This document shows positions 31,932 to 41,104 of a stretch of DNA of 64,000 nucleotides, piece by piece. A program made the position numbers and the translations under genes. Under the pieces are notes generated by a model. It did not search any database. It saw only the letters and a list, made by a program, of their open reading frames with translations, and had not been told where the DNA came from. Source of the DNA: Chryseobacterium culicis (GTDB taxonomy: Bacteria > Bacteroidota > Bacteroidia > Flavobacteriales > Weeksellaceae); NCBI RefSeq assembly GCF_002979755.1, contig NZ_PCPP01000006.1:50958-114957 (forward strand). The letters run 5' to 3'. Every line of letters begins with the position of its first letter. The stretch's first letter is position 1.

Positions 31932-33773
31932 ATGGAATCTTTAAACAATATCAATGCGCTTACTCTCATATTTGTATCTGTTCTTATTTTTGCAATAGCT
32001 TACCGTTTCTATGGTATTTTTATTGCCAATAAAGTCCTCCGGCTCAACGACCAGAATACCACCCCTGCCGTGGAATTTGCAGATGGTAAAGATTATGTGG
32101 CAACCAATAAAAATGTACTTTTCGGACATCACTTTGCTGCTATTGCTGCTGCCGGACCTTTGGTAGGGCCTGTTCTTGCAGCACAGTTCGGATATCTTCC
32201 CGGTGCTTTATGGATACTGATAGGATGCGTACTGGGTGGCGGAGTACATGATATGATCGTACTTTTTGCTTCAGTAAGACATAAAGGACAGAGTCTTGCC
32301 ACTATCGCCTCTAAAGAAATAGGAAAAACAACAGGAACTGTAGCAGGTTTTGCCATCCTTTTTATTTTGATTCTCACATTGGCAGGATTGTCTCTGGCTT
32401 GTATCAATGCTATGCATGAAGCTTCATGGTCTCTTTTTACCGTTGTAATTACCATGCCCATTGCCATCATTATGGGACTGATTATGCGCTATAAAAAGAA
32501 CAGTGTTCTGTTTGCCAGTATCCTTGGAGGAATCCTCCTGATTGCCGGAATTATTGGGGGACATACGCTCATGCAGAATCCTACGATGAATGGTTTATTT
32601 TCATGGGATATTAAAACAATTTCTATTGCAATTCCTTTGTATGGTTTTATTGCGTCTGTATTACCGGTTTGGCTTCTTTTAGTTCCTAGAGATTATCTTT
32701 CAACCTATTTAAAGATCGGAACTATTATTATGCTGGCTATCGGGGTAATTGTTATTCATCCTACGATACAGATGCCTGCCATTACAGCTTTTGTAAATGG
32801 TGGTGGCCCTATTATTGGCGGCCCCGTACTTCCTTTTATCTTTATTGTGATTGCCTGTGGAGCCATTTCCGGATTTCATGCTGTGATTGCAACAGGAACC
32901 ACTCCGAAAATGCTTAACAAAGAGAGAGAAATTCTTTTCGTGGGATATGGAGCCATGCTTGTGGAAGGTTTTGTAGCTTTAATGGCACTTATTGCTGCCT
33001 GTACGCTAATGCCTGGTGATTATTTTGCCATCAATACTCCAAAAGAAGCTTATGATTCATTTCTTGCAGCCCATCCATCACTACACGGAGTAGATATTGA
33101 TTATTACTCACAGAAAATTGGTATTGATCTTTATGGAAGAACCGGAGGTGCTGTATCTCTGGCTGTAGGAATGGCTCATATTTTCAATAAAATCCCGTAC
33201 ATGGATCAGCTGACAGCTTATTGGTATAATTTTGCCATTATGTTTGAAGCAGTATTTATTCTTACCGCTATTGACGCGGGAACAAGGGTGGGACGTTTCT
33301 TTTTACAGGAAATGCTGGGGTCAGTAGTTCCAAAATTCAATGATAAAAACTGGATTCCGGGAATTATTATCAGCAGTATTCTTTTCACTTTTGCCTGGGG
33401 ATATCTGGTGTATACCGGAAATGTAAACAGTATCTGGCCATTATTTGGAATCAGTAATCAGCTATTGGCAGCCTGCGGACTCATTGTCTGCACAACAATG
33501 CTGATCAGGATGAACAGAGGAAAATATGCTTTATGCTCGGCTATTCCCGGCGTTTTTATGGCTGGAATTACATTCTGGGCGGGCTATATTCAGGTAACAG
33601 CTATTTATATTCCAAAAGGACAGTATTTACTGGCAGTTTTAGCAGCCACAGCAATGGCTCTTATGCTTATTGTATTTATAGGAGCTTTCATCAAGTGGTA
33701 TCAGCTGCTTAAAATCAACACCACTGAAATTGATCATTATGGTGAACCCGTGAAGGAGCTGGTAGAAAGGTAA
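31932..33773 (+). CDS. cstA: Carbon starvation protein A, peptide/pyruvate transporter
   Basis: 613-residue inner-membrane transporter with about 15 hydrophobic helices. Hallmarks of the CstA family are present: FGHHFAAIAAAGPLVGPVLAAQFGYLPGALWI near the N-terminus, GGVHDMIVLFASVRHKGQSLA, SGFHAVIATGTTPKMLNKE and FEAVFILTAIDAGTRVGRF. E. coli homologues take up peptides or pyruvate under starvation. It stands alone with a 194-bp AT-rich upstream region in which I see no perfect -7 box. Its terminator at 33938 lies beyond element E6. Confidence 0.92.
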   Translation: MESLNNINALTLIFVSVLIFAIAYRFYGIFIANKVLRLNDQNTTPAVEFADGKDYVATNKNVLFGHHFAAIAAAGPLVGPVLAAQFGYLPGALWILIGCVLGGGVHDMIVLFASVRHKGQSLATIASKEIGKTTGTVAGFAILFILILTLAGLSLACINAMHEASWSLFTVVITMPIAIIMGLIMRYKKNSVLFASILGGILLIAGIIGGHTLMQNPTMNGLFSWDIKTISIAIPLYGFIASVLPVWLLLVPRDYLSTYLKIGTIIMLAIGVIVIHPTIQMPAITAFVNGGGPIIGGPVLPFIFIVIACGAISGFHAVIATGTTPKMLNKEREILFVGYGAMLVEGFVALMALIAACTLMPGDYFAINTPKEAYDSFLAAHPSLHGVDIDYYSQKIGIDLYGRTGGAVSLAVGMAHIFNKIPYMDQLTAYWYNFAIMFEAVFILTAIDAGTRVGRFFLQEMLGSVVPKFNDKNWIPGIIISSILFTFAWGYLVYTGNVNSIWPLFGISNQLLAACGLIVCTTMLIRMNRGKYALCSAIPGVFMAGITFWAGYIQVTAIYIPKGQYLLAVLAATAMALMLIVFIGAFIKWYQLLKINTTEIDHYGEPVKELVER

Positions 33774-33794
33774 AATTCAAATTTTATAAAGAAA

Positions 33795-33908
33795 AACCAT
33801 TAAGGAGGATTGAAGAAATAAGTATAGTTAAGATGAATCTTTCTGATTCTTAAGCTAAAAGCGAAGCTTATCTTAATACTCTTAAGCTCTTATTATATCT
33901 TAATGGTT
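33795..33908. repeat. Intergenic element E6 (ACCATTAAG-type ends)
   Basis: Inverted ends AACCATTAAG (33795-33804) and CTTAATGGTT (33899-33908). Inner hairpin GAATC-5 nt-GATTC at 33835-33849. It sits between cstA and its terminator and resembles the other elements in layout but not in sequence. Confidence 0.75.
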
Positions 33909-33937
33909 CAAAAATAAAAGTTTAATTCATATTACAT

Positions 33938-33973
33938 AAAAAAACAGTTCAGGATTTCTGAACTGTTTTTTTT
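33938..33973. terminator. Bidirectional terminator between cstA and TonB receptor
   Basis: Arms AAAAAACAGTTCAG and CTGAACTGTTTTTT with a 5-nt loop, T-runs on both strands. Confidence 0.85.
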
Positions 33974-33995
33974 AAGCATTATCTTTTGTTTTTAT

Positions 33996-36764
33996 TTAAA
34001 AATTGAAATTAAGTCTTGCGAAAACATACCTTCCATTCTGTCCAAACTGTGAAGTGGAACGTGAATAGATGAATTGGTCGTTATTGGTAGAAGCGGTAAG
34101 GTTTTTTGTCGGATAAATATCAAACAAATTATTTACCCCTAAAGTTAATCCTACATTTTTAGTAAACTGATAGGCAGCAGATAAATCAGTGATGATCTTA
34201 TCTCCGATCGGTTGGTGTTCATTAAAATCAATGATTCCATCTCCATTCACATCAATAATATCAGCGCCTGTTACTTTTCCGAAATAGGTATTTCTCAGGT
34301 AGAAAGTTGCATTCTTCCATGACAGCGTGTGCGAAAGACTGGCTTTCACTCTCGGTACAGCTTCTTCCAGATACACTCTTGATTTTTCAGAAAAGTATAC
34401 TTTCTCAAGCTGTGGCGACTGCAAAAGTCCTGCAGAATGGATATCTCCTACCTGCTTGGTTTTATTAAGGTTAATCGCAAAATTATTATCCAGTTTAAAT
34501 CCTGAGAATCTTGCATTATGTGAAATTACCACATCTAAACCTTTTGTTTCAGTATCAATGGCGTTGGTAAAGAACTGTGCGGCATTGATTCCCAACTGAT
34601 CATAAGCTTCCTGTGCTTTCTGAGGAACGCTTGCTCTCAGGAACTGGTCAGTAAGAATAATACGGTTATCAATTCTCGTGAAATATCCGTCTGCAGTAAA
34701 GCTAAGTCCAACAGCAGGGATTCTGTAAGTAAATCCTACACTTGCCGATTTTGAGGTCTCCTGCTTCAGTTTTGGCATATCTAATAGCCCTGCCAGCTGC
34801 GAATCATTACTGAAAGTTCCTACTTCCAGAAGTTGATTATTCGTAAACAATGTAGACGTTACGTTATAATAAATCTGGTGAATAGATGGTGCTCTGAACC
34901 CTGTAGAACCTGCAAATCTCACATTGAAATTAGGGGCTACCTTGATTCTTGAAGCCAGTTTATAATTGAAAGTCGATCCGAAATCCGAATAGTTTTCATA
35001 TCTCGCTGCCGCATCTACCAGTAACCAGTTGGTAAAATTAAATTCAACATCTGCATAGGCTGCCACCGACTGTCTGTTTTTATCCACGGCATTTCCAGGT
35101 TTAAATCCGTTAAAGACCTGTGATCCCCCGGGAAGCGCTGCTCCGAAGAAGTCTGTAGGTCTCACAGAATTTCCGTTCCATACATTTCCGGAAACATCAT
35201 ATGTGGCATAAGAAGCTTCCTCACCCTGAGTAATTTTAAAATTCTCATAACGGTGTTCAGCTCCAAATGCTACGTTGATTCCTTCCCATACATCATATTT
35301 TTTAGAAAAATCTAAATTGATGGTATTTTGAGAAAATCGCAGTCCACCCGCATTAAACTCTCTTGGTGAAGCAAAACGCAAAGAGGTATTTCCTGTATTC
35401 TGAATGTTATAGGTAAAGGAATTCTGTCCGTAAGTATTACTGAAATCAATATTCCAGCCGTCCCATTTTCCTTTGATTCCGGCTGCTAATGAAATATCCT
35501 GAATATCTGTTCCGATCTGTGGTAGATAACCACTAGAATATAATCCTGTAAAGGTTCTGCTTTCGCTTGGCCTTCTGTAAAACCCTCCGGAAGTTCCGTG
35601 TCTTAAGCTATATCCTCCAAAAGTATACACTTTCCAGTTGTCACTTACAGGAATTTCAGCATTTACAAAAAGCTGGTGATTATTAAGCTTAGACTGCCCT
35701 ACCTGCATATTAAAATCCTTTCTCGTCTGTCCTCTGTAAGCCAGCTCCTGATCTGTGATATAATTAAGCTGATCTCTGGTGAAATTTGCAGATTTCAAAA
35801 CATTTTGTAACGCAGAAATGGTATTGGCTCCCTGGATTGAATTTTGCAGATCCGGAGAGAAATAGCTTACATTTTGCGCATACTGATGTACATAATTTAC
35901 AATCTGCTGTGAATTGGGAGTATTGTTGATATTTGTAAAAAGAGAAGAAAGATTCACTCCGTCATTCAAAGCACGTTGTTCAATGGCGTTATAAGCATTA
36001 TAAATAGGACCACTTTCAGTTCCGGCTCTGTATGTTGGGTTTCTGAACTGTGAAGACCAGGTAATATTAAAGAAACCTCCTTTAGTACCGATTTTATTAC
36101 CATAGTTTAAATCCAGCTGAATATTCTGTCCGTCAAAATCTCCGGTATGGTCATTAGCTGTTGGCGTTAAATTTCCTCCATAACTGATCTGTCCTGCCAG
36201 TTTTCCGGTGTCTCTTTTCAGATCAAGATTGATTACTCCGGCAATAGCATCAGATCCATATTGGGCAGAAGCACCGTCCCTTAATACTTCAATTCTGTTT
36301 AAAGCAAAAGATGGAATAGCATTCAAATCGGTTCCTACAGTACCTCTTCCGGGTGTTCCGTTTACATTCACTAATGCTGAAGTATGTCTTCTTTTCCCAT
36401 TCACCAAAACCAAAACCTGATCCGGACCTAATCCTCTCAGCTGTGCAGGATCCAAATGGTCTGTTCCATCGGAATTAGTCTGAATAGTAGAAGTAAACGA
36501 AGGCGCTACCGCATTCAGAATCTGTCCGATATTGGTTTGCGGAAGGATGATTGAAGATTCTTTCACATTGAATACGTCTACAGGAACCGGGCTGTCTACT
36601 TTAGATCTGGCTCCGGCTCTTGAACCCAATACAACTACTTCTTCAACCGTATTGGTTTTTATGGTGTCTTTATTTGCTTTTATGCTGTCTTTTTCCTGTC
36701 CGTAAGTAAATACGCCTAGGAAAAATAAAACAGAGGCCGAAAGAATAGTTTTCTTATTTTTCAT
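33996..36764 (-). CDS. TonB-dependent outer-membrane receptor
   Basis: 922 residues with a signal peptide (ILSASVLFFLGVFTYGQ). The TonB box region is VEEVVVLGSRAGARS near residue 41. The plug holds NIGQILNAVAPSF, DPAQLRGLGPDQVLVLVNGKRRHTSALVN, GTVGTDLNAIPSFALNRIEVLRDGASAQYGSDAIAGVINL. The large barrel ends YVFARLNFNF. There is no SusC-type carboxypeptidase-like domain and no SusD neighbour, so polysaccharide uptake of the Sus type is unlikely. The VNVNGTPGRGTVGTDLN plug motif is common in receptors annotated for iron or vitamin uptake; the substrate cannot be named. It is monocistronic with a strong promoter. Confidence 0.88.
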   Translation of the reverse strand: MKNKKTILSASVLFFLGVFTYGQEKDSIKANKDTIKTNTVEEVVVLGSRAGARSKVDSPVPVDVFNVKESSIILPQTNIGQILNAVAPSFTSTIQTNSDGTDHLDPAQLRGLGPDQVLVLVNGKRRHTSALVNVNGTPGRGTVGTDLNAIPSFALNRIEVLRDGASAQYGSDAIAGVINLDLKRDTGKLAGQISYGGNLTPTANDHTGDFDGQNIQLDLNYGNKIGTKGGFFNITWSSQFRNPTYRAGTESGPIYNAYNAIEQRALNDGVNLSSLFTNINNTPNSQQIVNYVHQYAQNVSYFSPDLQNSIQGANTISALQNVLKSANFTRDQLNYITDQELAYRGQTRKDFNMQVGQSKLNNHQLFVNAEIPVSDNWKVYTFGGYSLRHGTSGGFYRRPSESRTFTGLYSSGYLPQIGTDIQDISLAAGIKGKWDGWNIDFSNTYGQNSFTYNIQNTGNTSLRFASPREFNAGGLRFSQNTINLDFSKKYDVWEGINVAFGAEHRYENFKITQGEEASYATYDVSGNVWNGNSVRPTDFFGAALPGGSQVFNGFKPGNAVDKNRQSVAAYADVEFNFTNWLLVDAAARYENYSDFGSTFNYKLASRIKVAPNFNVRFAGSTGFRAPSIHQIYYNVTSTLFTNNQLLEVGTFSNDSQLAGLLDMPKLKQETSKSASVGFTYRIPAVGLSFTADGYFTRIDNRIILTDQFLRASVPQKAQEAYDQLGINAAQFFTNAIDTETKGLDVVISHNARFSGFKLDNNFAINLNKTKQVGDIHSAGLLQSPQLEKVYFSEKSRVYLEEAVPRVKASLSHTLSWKNATFYLRNTYFGKVTGADIIDVNGDGIIDFNEHQPIGDKIITDLSAAYQFTKNVGLTLGVNNLFDIYPTKNLTASTNNDQFIYSRSTSQFGQNGRYVFARLNFNF

Positions 36765-36803
36765 AGTTTAGAATTTGATAACATTTATGTTTTTTACAAG
36801 GTG

Positions 36804-36845
36804 CAAATGTAGAACATATTTATTAGTCTACAAAAATAATAGACT
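36804..36845 (-). promoter_or_regulatory. Promoter and inverted-repeat operator of the second TonB receptor
   Basis: On the minus strand, TTG (36831-36833), 19 nt, TACATTTG (36804-36811): a textbook Bacteroidota promoter. An inverted repeat AGTCTA / TAGACT (36825-36830 and 36840-36845, 9-nt spacer) straddles the -33 box. Confidence 0.65.
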
Positions 36846-36926
36846 TTGTTTTTGTAAAAAACGGTTATTGTTTCTTTCTATCCCTCACTTAAAGTTAAGA
36901 TAATTTAAGGAAACATCCATAAAAAA

Positions 36927-36951
36927 ACGGATCCAAAAATTGAATCCGTTC
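36927..36951 (-). terminator. Intrinsic terminator of the helicase gene
   Basis: Arms AACGGAT-CA and TG-ATCCGTT, with a T-run on the minus strand, 25 nt past the helicase stop. Confidence 0.7.
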
Positions 36952-36975
36952 GTTTTATATTGTTTTGTTCTGAAA

Positions 36976-39306
36976 TTAAATCTTAGTCAGTTTCGCATAT
37001 TTCAGGATCAGGTTTTTCTCTCCTTCATGAATGAAAATAACTTTTGCTTTGATATTCTGAGGATCTGTTCCATCCAGAAAACTAACTTCACCTATCCCAA
37101 AACGGTCATGTCTCACTTTATCTCCTACTTCAATATCCTGAGAAGAAGCACCGCTTGGATTGATAATTTTAGCCGTGCTTACGGGTTTCAGCTTTCTGAC
37201 TTCCGGTGCCGGTTTCGAGGTATCTCCTCTGTCAATTGACTTTTTCTCGACCTTTTTGAATGATTTCATTTCGGAAGGATGCTCATCAAAGATATTGGAT
37301 CTTACTCCTGAATTATTGATAAACCTTTTTTCCAAAGCAGGGTTAAGGAATTCAATATATTCATCATCAATTTCACTTAAGAATCTTGAAGGCTCTGCAT
37401 CGGTAATTTTTCCCCATTGAAAACGGGAAACAGCATATGAAAAGAATACTTGCTTTTCAGCTCTTGTCAATGCTACATAAAATAATCTTCTCTCTTCTTC
37501 CAGATCTTCTCTGGTGGCAGAACTCATAAAACTAGGAAACAGGTTTTCTTCAAGCCCAACCAAATGTACAACCGGGAATTCCAGTCCTTTTGAAAGGTGA
37601 ATAGTCATCAAAGAAACCATATCATCTTCCAGGTTTTTATCCTGAGTATCTGCGGAAAGAGCAATATTTTCAAGGAAATTAGAAAGACTAGGATCTCCAT
37701 CCTCAAGCTGCATCTGTTCTTCAATGAATCCCTGCATAGAGTTCATCAATTCCTGTACGTTTTCTACTCTGGAAATTCCTTCAGGAGTCTGATCATCTTT
37801 TAAAAATTTAATTAAACCGCTTCGTTTTGCCACTTCCATCGCAACGCTGTAAGCCGTTTCTGTTTTCAGCAATACCTGAAAAGCCTTGATCATAGACCAA
37901 AAGTCATTCAGTTTGTTTAAAACTCCATTGTTCAGACCTAGCTGAGGTGCGTACATCGGAAGATTATCCAATACCTTTGAAACCGCAATATTGTGAGCAT
38001 CTGCAAAAACGATCAGCTTATTCTGAGTCGTTTCCCCAATTCCTCTTGCAGGATAATTGATAATCCTCATTAAAGCTTCAGAATCATTTTCATTGATCAG
38101 AAGACGAAGATAGCCAATAAGATCTTTTACTTCTTTCCTTTGGTAGAAAGAAAGTCCTCCATACACTTTATATGGGATATTTTTACGTCTCAGTGCATCT
38201 TCAAAAGCACGGGTCTGAGAGTTGGTTCTGTATAAAATGGCAAAATCGCTGTACTTTCTCTGGTCACGGTTACGAAGTTCCCAGATATTTCCTGCTACGA
38301 AATTGGCTTCATCAGCATCGGAAAGAGATCGGTAGATTTTAATCTTATCTCCTTCTTCATTATCACTGAATACATTTTTTTTAAACTGCTGTAAGTTTTT
38401 CGCAATGACTACATTAGCCGCATTTACAATATTCTGTGTAGAGCGGTAATTCTGTTCCAATGATACCGTTTTGGCATCAGTATAATCTTTTTTAAAGTTT
38501 AAGATATTATAGATATTCGCTCCACGGAAAGAATAAATAGACTGTGCATCATCTCCTACCACACAGATATTCTCAAATTTTGAAGCTAAAGCTTTTACGA
38601 TAAGATACTGAGAGTGGTTGGTATCCTGGTACTCATCTACCATGATGTATCGGAATCTATCCTGATATTTTGCCAGCACTTCCGGAAAACGGGTAAGCAA
38701 CTCATTGGTTTTCAGTAGCAGGTCATCAAAGTCCATAGATCCGTTTCTGAAACACTGATCTACATATTTCTGATAAATCTGTCCAATGAATTTCATATTC
38801 GCTTTTTCATCAGCTTCCATCAGCTCTGGATTGTTGAAATAAGCTTTTACGGTGATCAGATTATTCTTATACGTTGAAATTCTTGCCTGAACTTTTTTAG
38901 GTTTATAAAGATCCGCATCAATGTTCATATCCTTCAATACTTTTTTGATCACATTCAGGGCATCCTGCTGATCATAAATGGTAAAGTTGGAAGGATATCC
39001 CAGGTAGTGGGCTTCAATTCTTAAAATTCTGGCAAAAACGGAGTGAAAAGTTCCCATCCAAAGACTTCTTGCATTGCTGTCTCCTACTACTTTTGCGATA
39101 CGGTCTTTCATTTCACGTGCCGCTTTATTGGTAAAGGTAAGCGCCAGGATATTGAAAGGGTCTATTCTATTGTGAATTAAATGGGCAATACGCATGGTCA
39201 ATACACGCGTTTTCCCGGAACCTGCTCCGGCAAGTACCATCAAAGGTCCTTGTAAAGAGGTAACGGCTTCATATTGTGATTCGTTGAGTCCTTTCAAATA
39301 GTCCAT
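36976..39306 (-). CDS. uvrD: UvrD/PcrA-type ATP-dependent DNA helicase
   Basis: Superfamily 1A 3'-5' helicase for nucleotide-excision and mismatch repair. From the ATG at 39306 (MDYLKGLNESQYEAV) it has 776 residues; the ATG at 39330 adds eight unlikely residues. Motif I is LAGAGSGKTRV (26-36), Ia TFTNKAAREMKDRI, II IMVDEYQDTN, III VVGDDAQSIYSFRGA, IV LEQNYRS, V MTIHLSKGLEFPVVHLVGLEENLFPS and VI EERRLFYVALTRAEKQ. The C-terminal VGDKVRHDRFGIGEV segment is the PcrA-type RNA-polymerase-binding Tudor-like domain. A -7 box TAATTTTG lies at about 39330-39337 on the minus strand. Confidence 0.93.
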   Translation of the reverse strand: MDYLKGLNESQYEAVTSLQGPLMVLAGAGSGKTRVLTMRIAHLIHNRIDPFNILALTFTNKAAREMKDRIAKVVGDSNARSLWMGTFHSVFARILRIEAHYLGYPSNFTIYDQQDALNVIKKVLKDMNIDADLYKPKKVQARISTYKNNLITVKAYFNNPELMEADEKANMKFIGQIYQKYVDQCFRNGSMDFDDLLLKTNELLTRFPEVLAKYQDRFRYIMVDEYQDTNHSQYLIVKALASKFENICVVGDDAQSIYSFRGANIYNILNFKKDYTDAKTVSLEQNYRSTQNIVNAANVVIAKNLQQFKKNVFSDNEEGDKIKIYRSLSDADEANFVAGNIWELRNRDQRKYSDFAILYRTNSQTRAFEDALRRKNIPYKVYGGLSFYQRKEVKDLIGYLRLLINENDSEALMRIINYPARGIGETTQNKLIVFADAHNIAVSKVLDNLPMYAPQLGLNNGVLNKLNDFWSMIKAFQVLLKTETAYSVAMEVAKRSGLIKFLKDDQTPEGISRVENVQELMNSMQGFIEEQMQLEDGDPSLSNFLENIALSADTQDKNLEDDMVSLMTIHLSKGLEFPVVHLVGLEENLFPSFMSSATREDLEEERRLFYVALTRAEKQVFFSYAVSRFQWGKITDAEPSRFLSEIDDEYIEFLNPALEKRFINNSGVRSNIFDEHPSEMKSFKKVEKKSIDRGDTSKPAPEVRKLKPVSTAKIINPSGASSQDIEVGDKVRHDRFGIGEVSFLDGTDPQNIKAKVIFIHEGEKNLILKYAKLTKI

Positions 39307-39408
39307 ACAGCAAAAAAATTTTGGGAACACAAAATTAAGGTATTCAGAGCAGAATTCAAACTTTCATAGAGAAGTTCGAAATTTTGAGTACCAGGATTGG
39401 ATCGTGGG

Positions 39409-39660
39409 ATTATTTGTCAATGGTCAATTTTGCTTCGCAAGTGAATTGTGAATGATTACCCATCGATTAGAAAATTTCTCTATAATGATTATTGGTAACC
39501 TTAAATCTCACAACCCAAATCACGTAAATAAACAAACACAGCGAATTACCATCAATTAGAAAATTTCTTCCTATTGATTATTCATAAACTTAAATCACGC
39601 AACCCGAATCCCGAAACAAAAAATTCACAAGCAAAGCGAACTCACCATTCACCACTCACG
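39409..39660. repeat. Long copy of the 103-bp-repeat family with an internal duplication
   Basis: Ends contain GTCAATGGTCAATTT (left) and CACCATTCACCACTCACG (right). Inner hairpin TTGC-TTC-GCAA lies at 39430-39440. The middle has two tandem copies of an about 85-nt segment (from about 39453 and about 39541), each with GATTAGAAAATTTCT-type and AAATCACG-type parts. Its reverse complement shares CGGGTTGCG and TTTTCTAAT blocks with 60857-61028. It occupies most of the gap 39331-39737. Confidence 0.75.
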
Positions 39661-39737
39661 TTTACCTAACTATTTCTATACATTTTGTAACATTTAATTC
39701 ACTTTTTATACTAATTGGTAAACAATTTCTAAATTTT

Positions 39738-41051
39738 ATGAAAAAGCGATTTCTTTCTGCTGCTGCCGTAGCTTTCTTCGGGCTAATGCTGAATGCACAG
39801 CAAATCAAATTCGAAGAGTATGACCTTCCTAATGGTCTTCACGTAATTCTTCATCAGGATAACTCGGCACCGGTTGTAACGACAGGTGTAATGTACCATG
39901 TAGGTGCAAAAGATGAGGTAAAAGGCAGAACAGGTTTTGCTCACTTCTTTGAACACCTTTTATTCGAAGGAACTCCTAACATCAAGAGAGGAGAATGGTT
40001 CAAAATCGTTTCTTCAAACGGAGGGCAAAACAACGCCAATACGACTAATGACAGAACGTATTATTATGAAACATTCCCTTCCAACAATGAGCAACTTGGA
40101 CTTTGGATGGAGGCTGAAAGAATGCGTCAAGCTGTAATCAACCAGATTGGGGTGGATACACAGAGAGAAGTTGTAAAAGAAGAGAAAAGATTGAGAATGG
40201 ATAACCAGCCTTATGGAAATCTTTTCACAACGATTCAGAAAAATTTATTTACCAATCACCCATACAACTGGCCAACAATTGGTTCTATGGAAGATTTAAA
40301 CTCAGCGAAACTGGAGGAATTCCAGGCCTTCTACAAAAAGTATTACGTTCCGAATAACGCAACTTTAGTAGTAGCAGGAGACATCAAACCTGAACAGACT
40401 AAAAAATGGATTGAAACGTATTACGGAGGAATTCCAAAAGGAACACTTTATCCAAAAGATTACCCGAAAGAAGCTCCTATCACACAGGAAAAAGAGATTA
40501 CTGCTACGGACCCGAATATCCAGCTTCCGGCTTATGTTTTCGCATACAGAACTCCGGCTAACAAAGAAAAAGATGCGTATGTTTTAGATATGCTTTCTTC
40601 TTATTTAAGCAGTGGTAAGTCTTCTGTTTTATACAAAAAATTAGTAGACCAGGATAAAAAAGCGCTTCAGGTAGCTGCTTTCAATCAGGGCCTTGAAGAT
40701 TACAGTATTTTTGCCTTCTTCGCGATTCCAATGGGACAAACTACGAAACAGGCTTTACAGACTGATATTGATGCTGAAATCAAAAAGCTTCAGACTACTT
40801 TAATTTCTGAAGAAGATTACCAAAAACTTCAAAACCAATACGAGAACCAATTTGTAAATGCGAACTCAAGCATTCAGGGAATTGCTGCTTCATTGGCAAC
40901 CAACCACGTATTGATGGGTGACACGAATTTGATCAACAAAGAAATCGACATTTACAGATCTATCACAAAACAGGATCTGCAAAATGCAGCTAAAAAGTAT
41001 CTTAATTCCAACCAAAGAATAATCATTAATTACGTACCTGAGAAAAAGTAA
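39738..41051 (+). CDS. M16 family zinc metallopeptidase (catalytic partner)
   Basis: 437 residues with a signal peptide (SAAAVAFFGLMLNAQ). The inverted zinc motif HxxEH is intact: His69, Glu72, His73 in FAHFFEHLLFEGTP, with the distal glutamate expected in QREVVKEEKRLRMDNQPYG. The second M16 domain follows from about residue 195 (YYVPNNATLVVAGDIKPEQTKKW). It should degrade peptides in the periplasm. The next gene, 53 bp downstream, is an M16 protein without HxxEH, a usual heterodimer arrangement in bacteria. Confidence 0.92.
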   Translation: MKKRFLSAAAVAFFGLMLNAQQIKFEEYDLPNGLHVILHQDNSAPVVTTGVMYHVGAKDEVKGRTGFAHFFEHLLFEGTPNIKRGEWFKIVSSNGGQNNANTTNDRTYYYETFPSNNEQLGLWMEAERMRQAVINQIGVDTQREVVKEEKRLRMDNQPYGNLFTTIQKNLFTNHPYNWPTIGSMEDLNSAKLEEFQAFYKKYYVPNNATLVVAGDIKPEQTKKWIETYYGGIPKGTLYPKDYPKEAPITQEKEITATDPNIQLPAYVFAYRTPANKEKDAYVLDMLSSYLSSGKSSVLYKKLVDQDKKALQVAAFNQGLEDYSIFAFFAIPMGQTTKQALQTDIDAEIKKLQTTLISEEDYQKLQNQYENQFVNANSSIQGIAASLATNHVLMGDTNLINKEIDIYRSITKQDLQNAAKKYLNSNQRIIINYVPEKK

Positions 41052-41104
41052 TCATTTCAACTTTTTAGGTTACCATATGATTATTAAAAATTAAATTTTT
41101 ACAA

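Noticed and set aside
33996-36764. SusC/SusD-type polysaccharide utilisation locus
   Set aside because: No SusD gene, no carboxypeptidase-like domain on the receptor and no glycoside hydrolases next to it.
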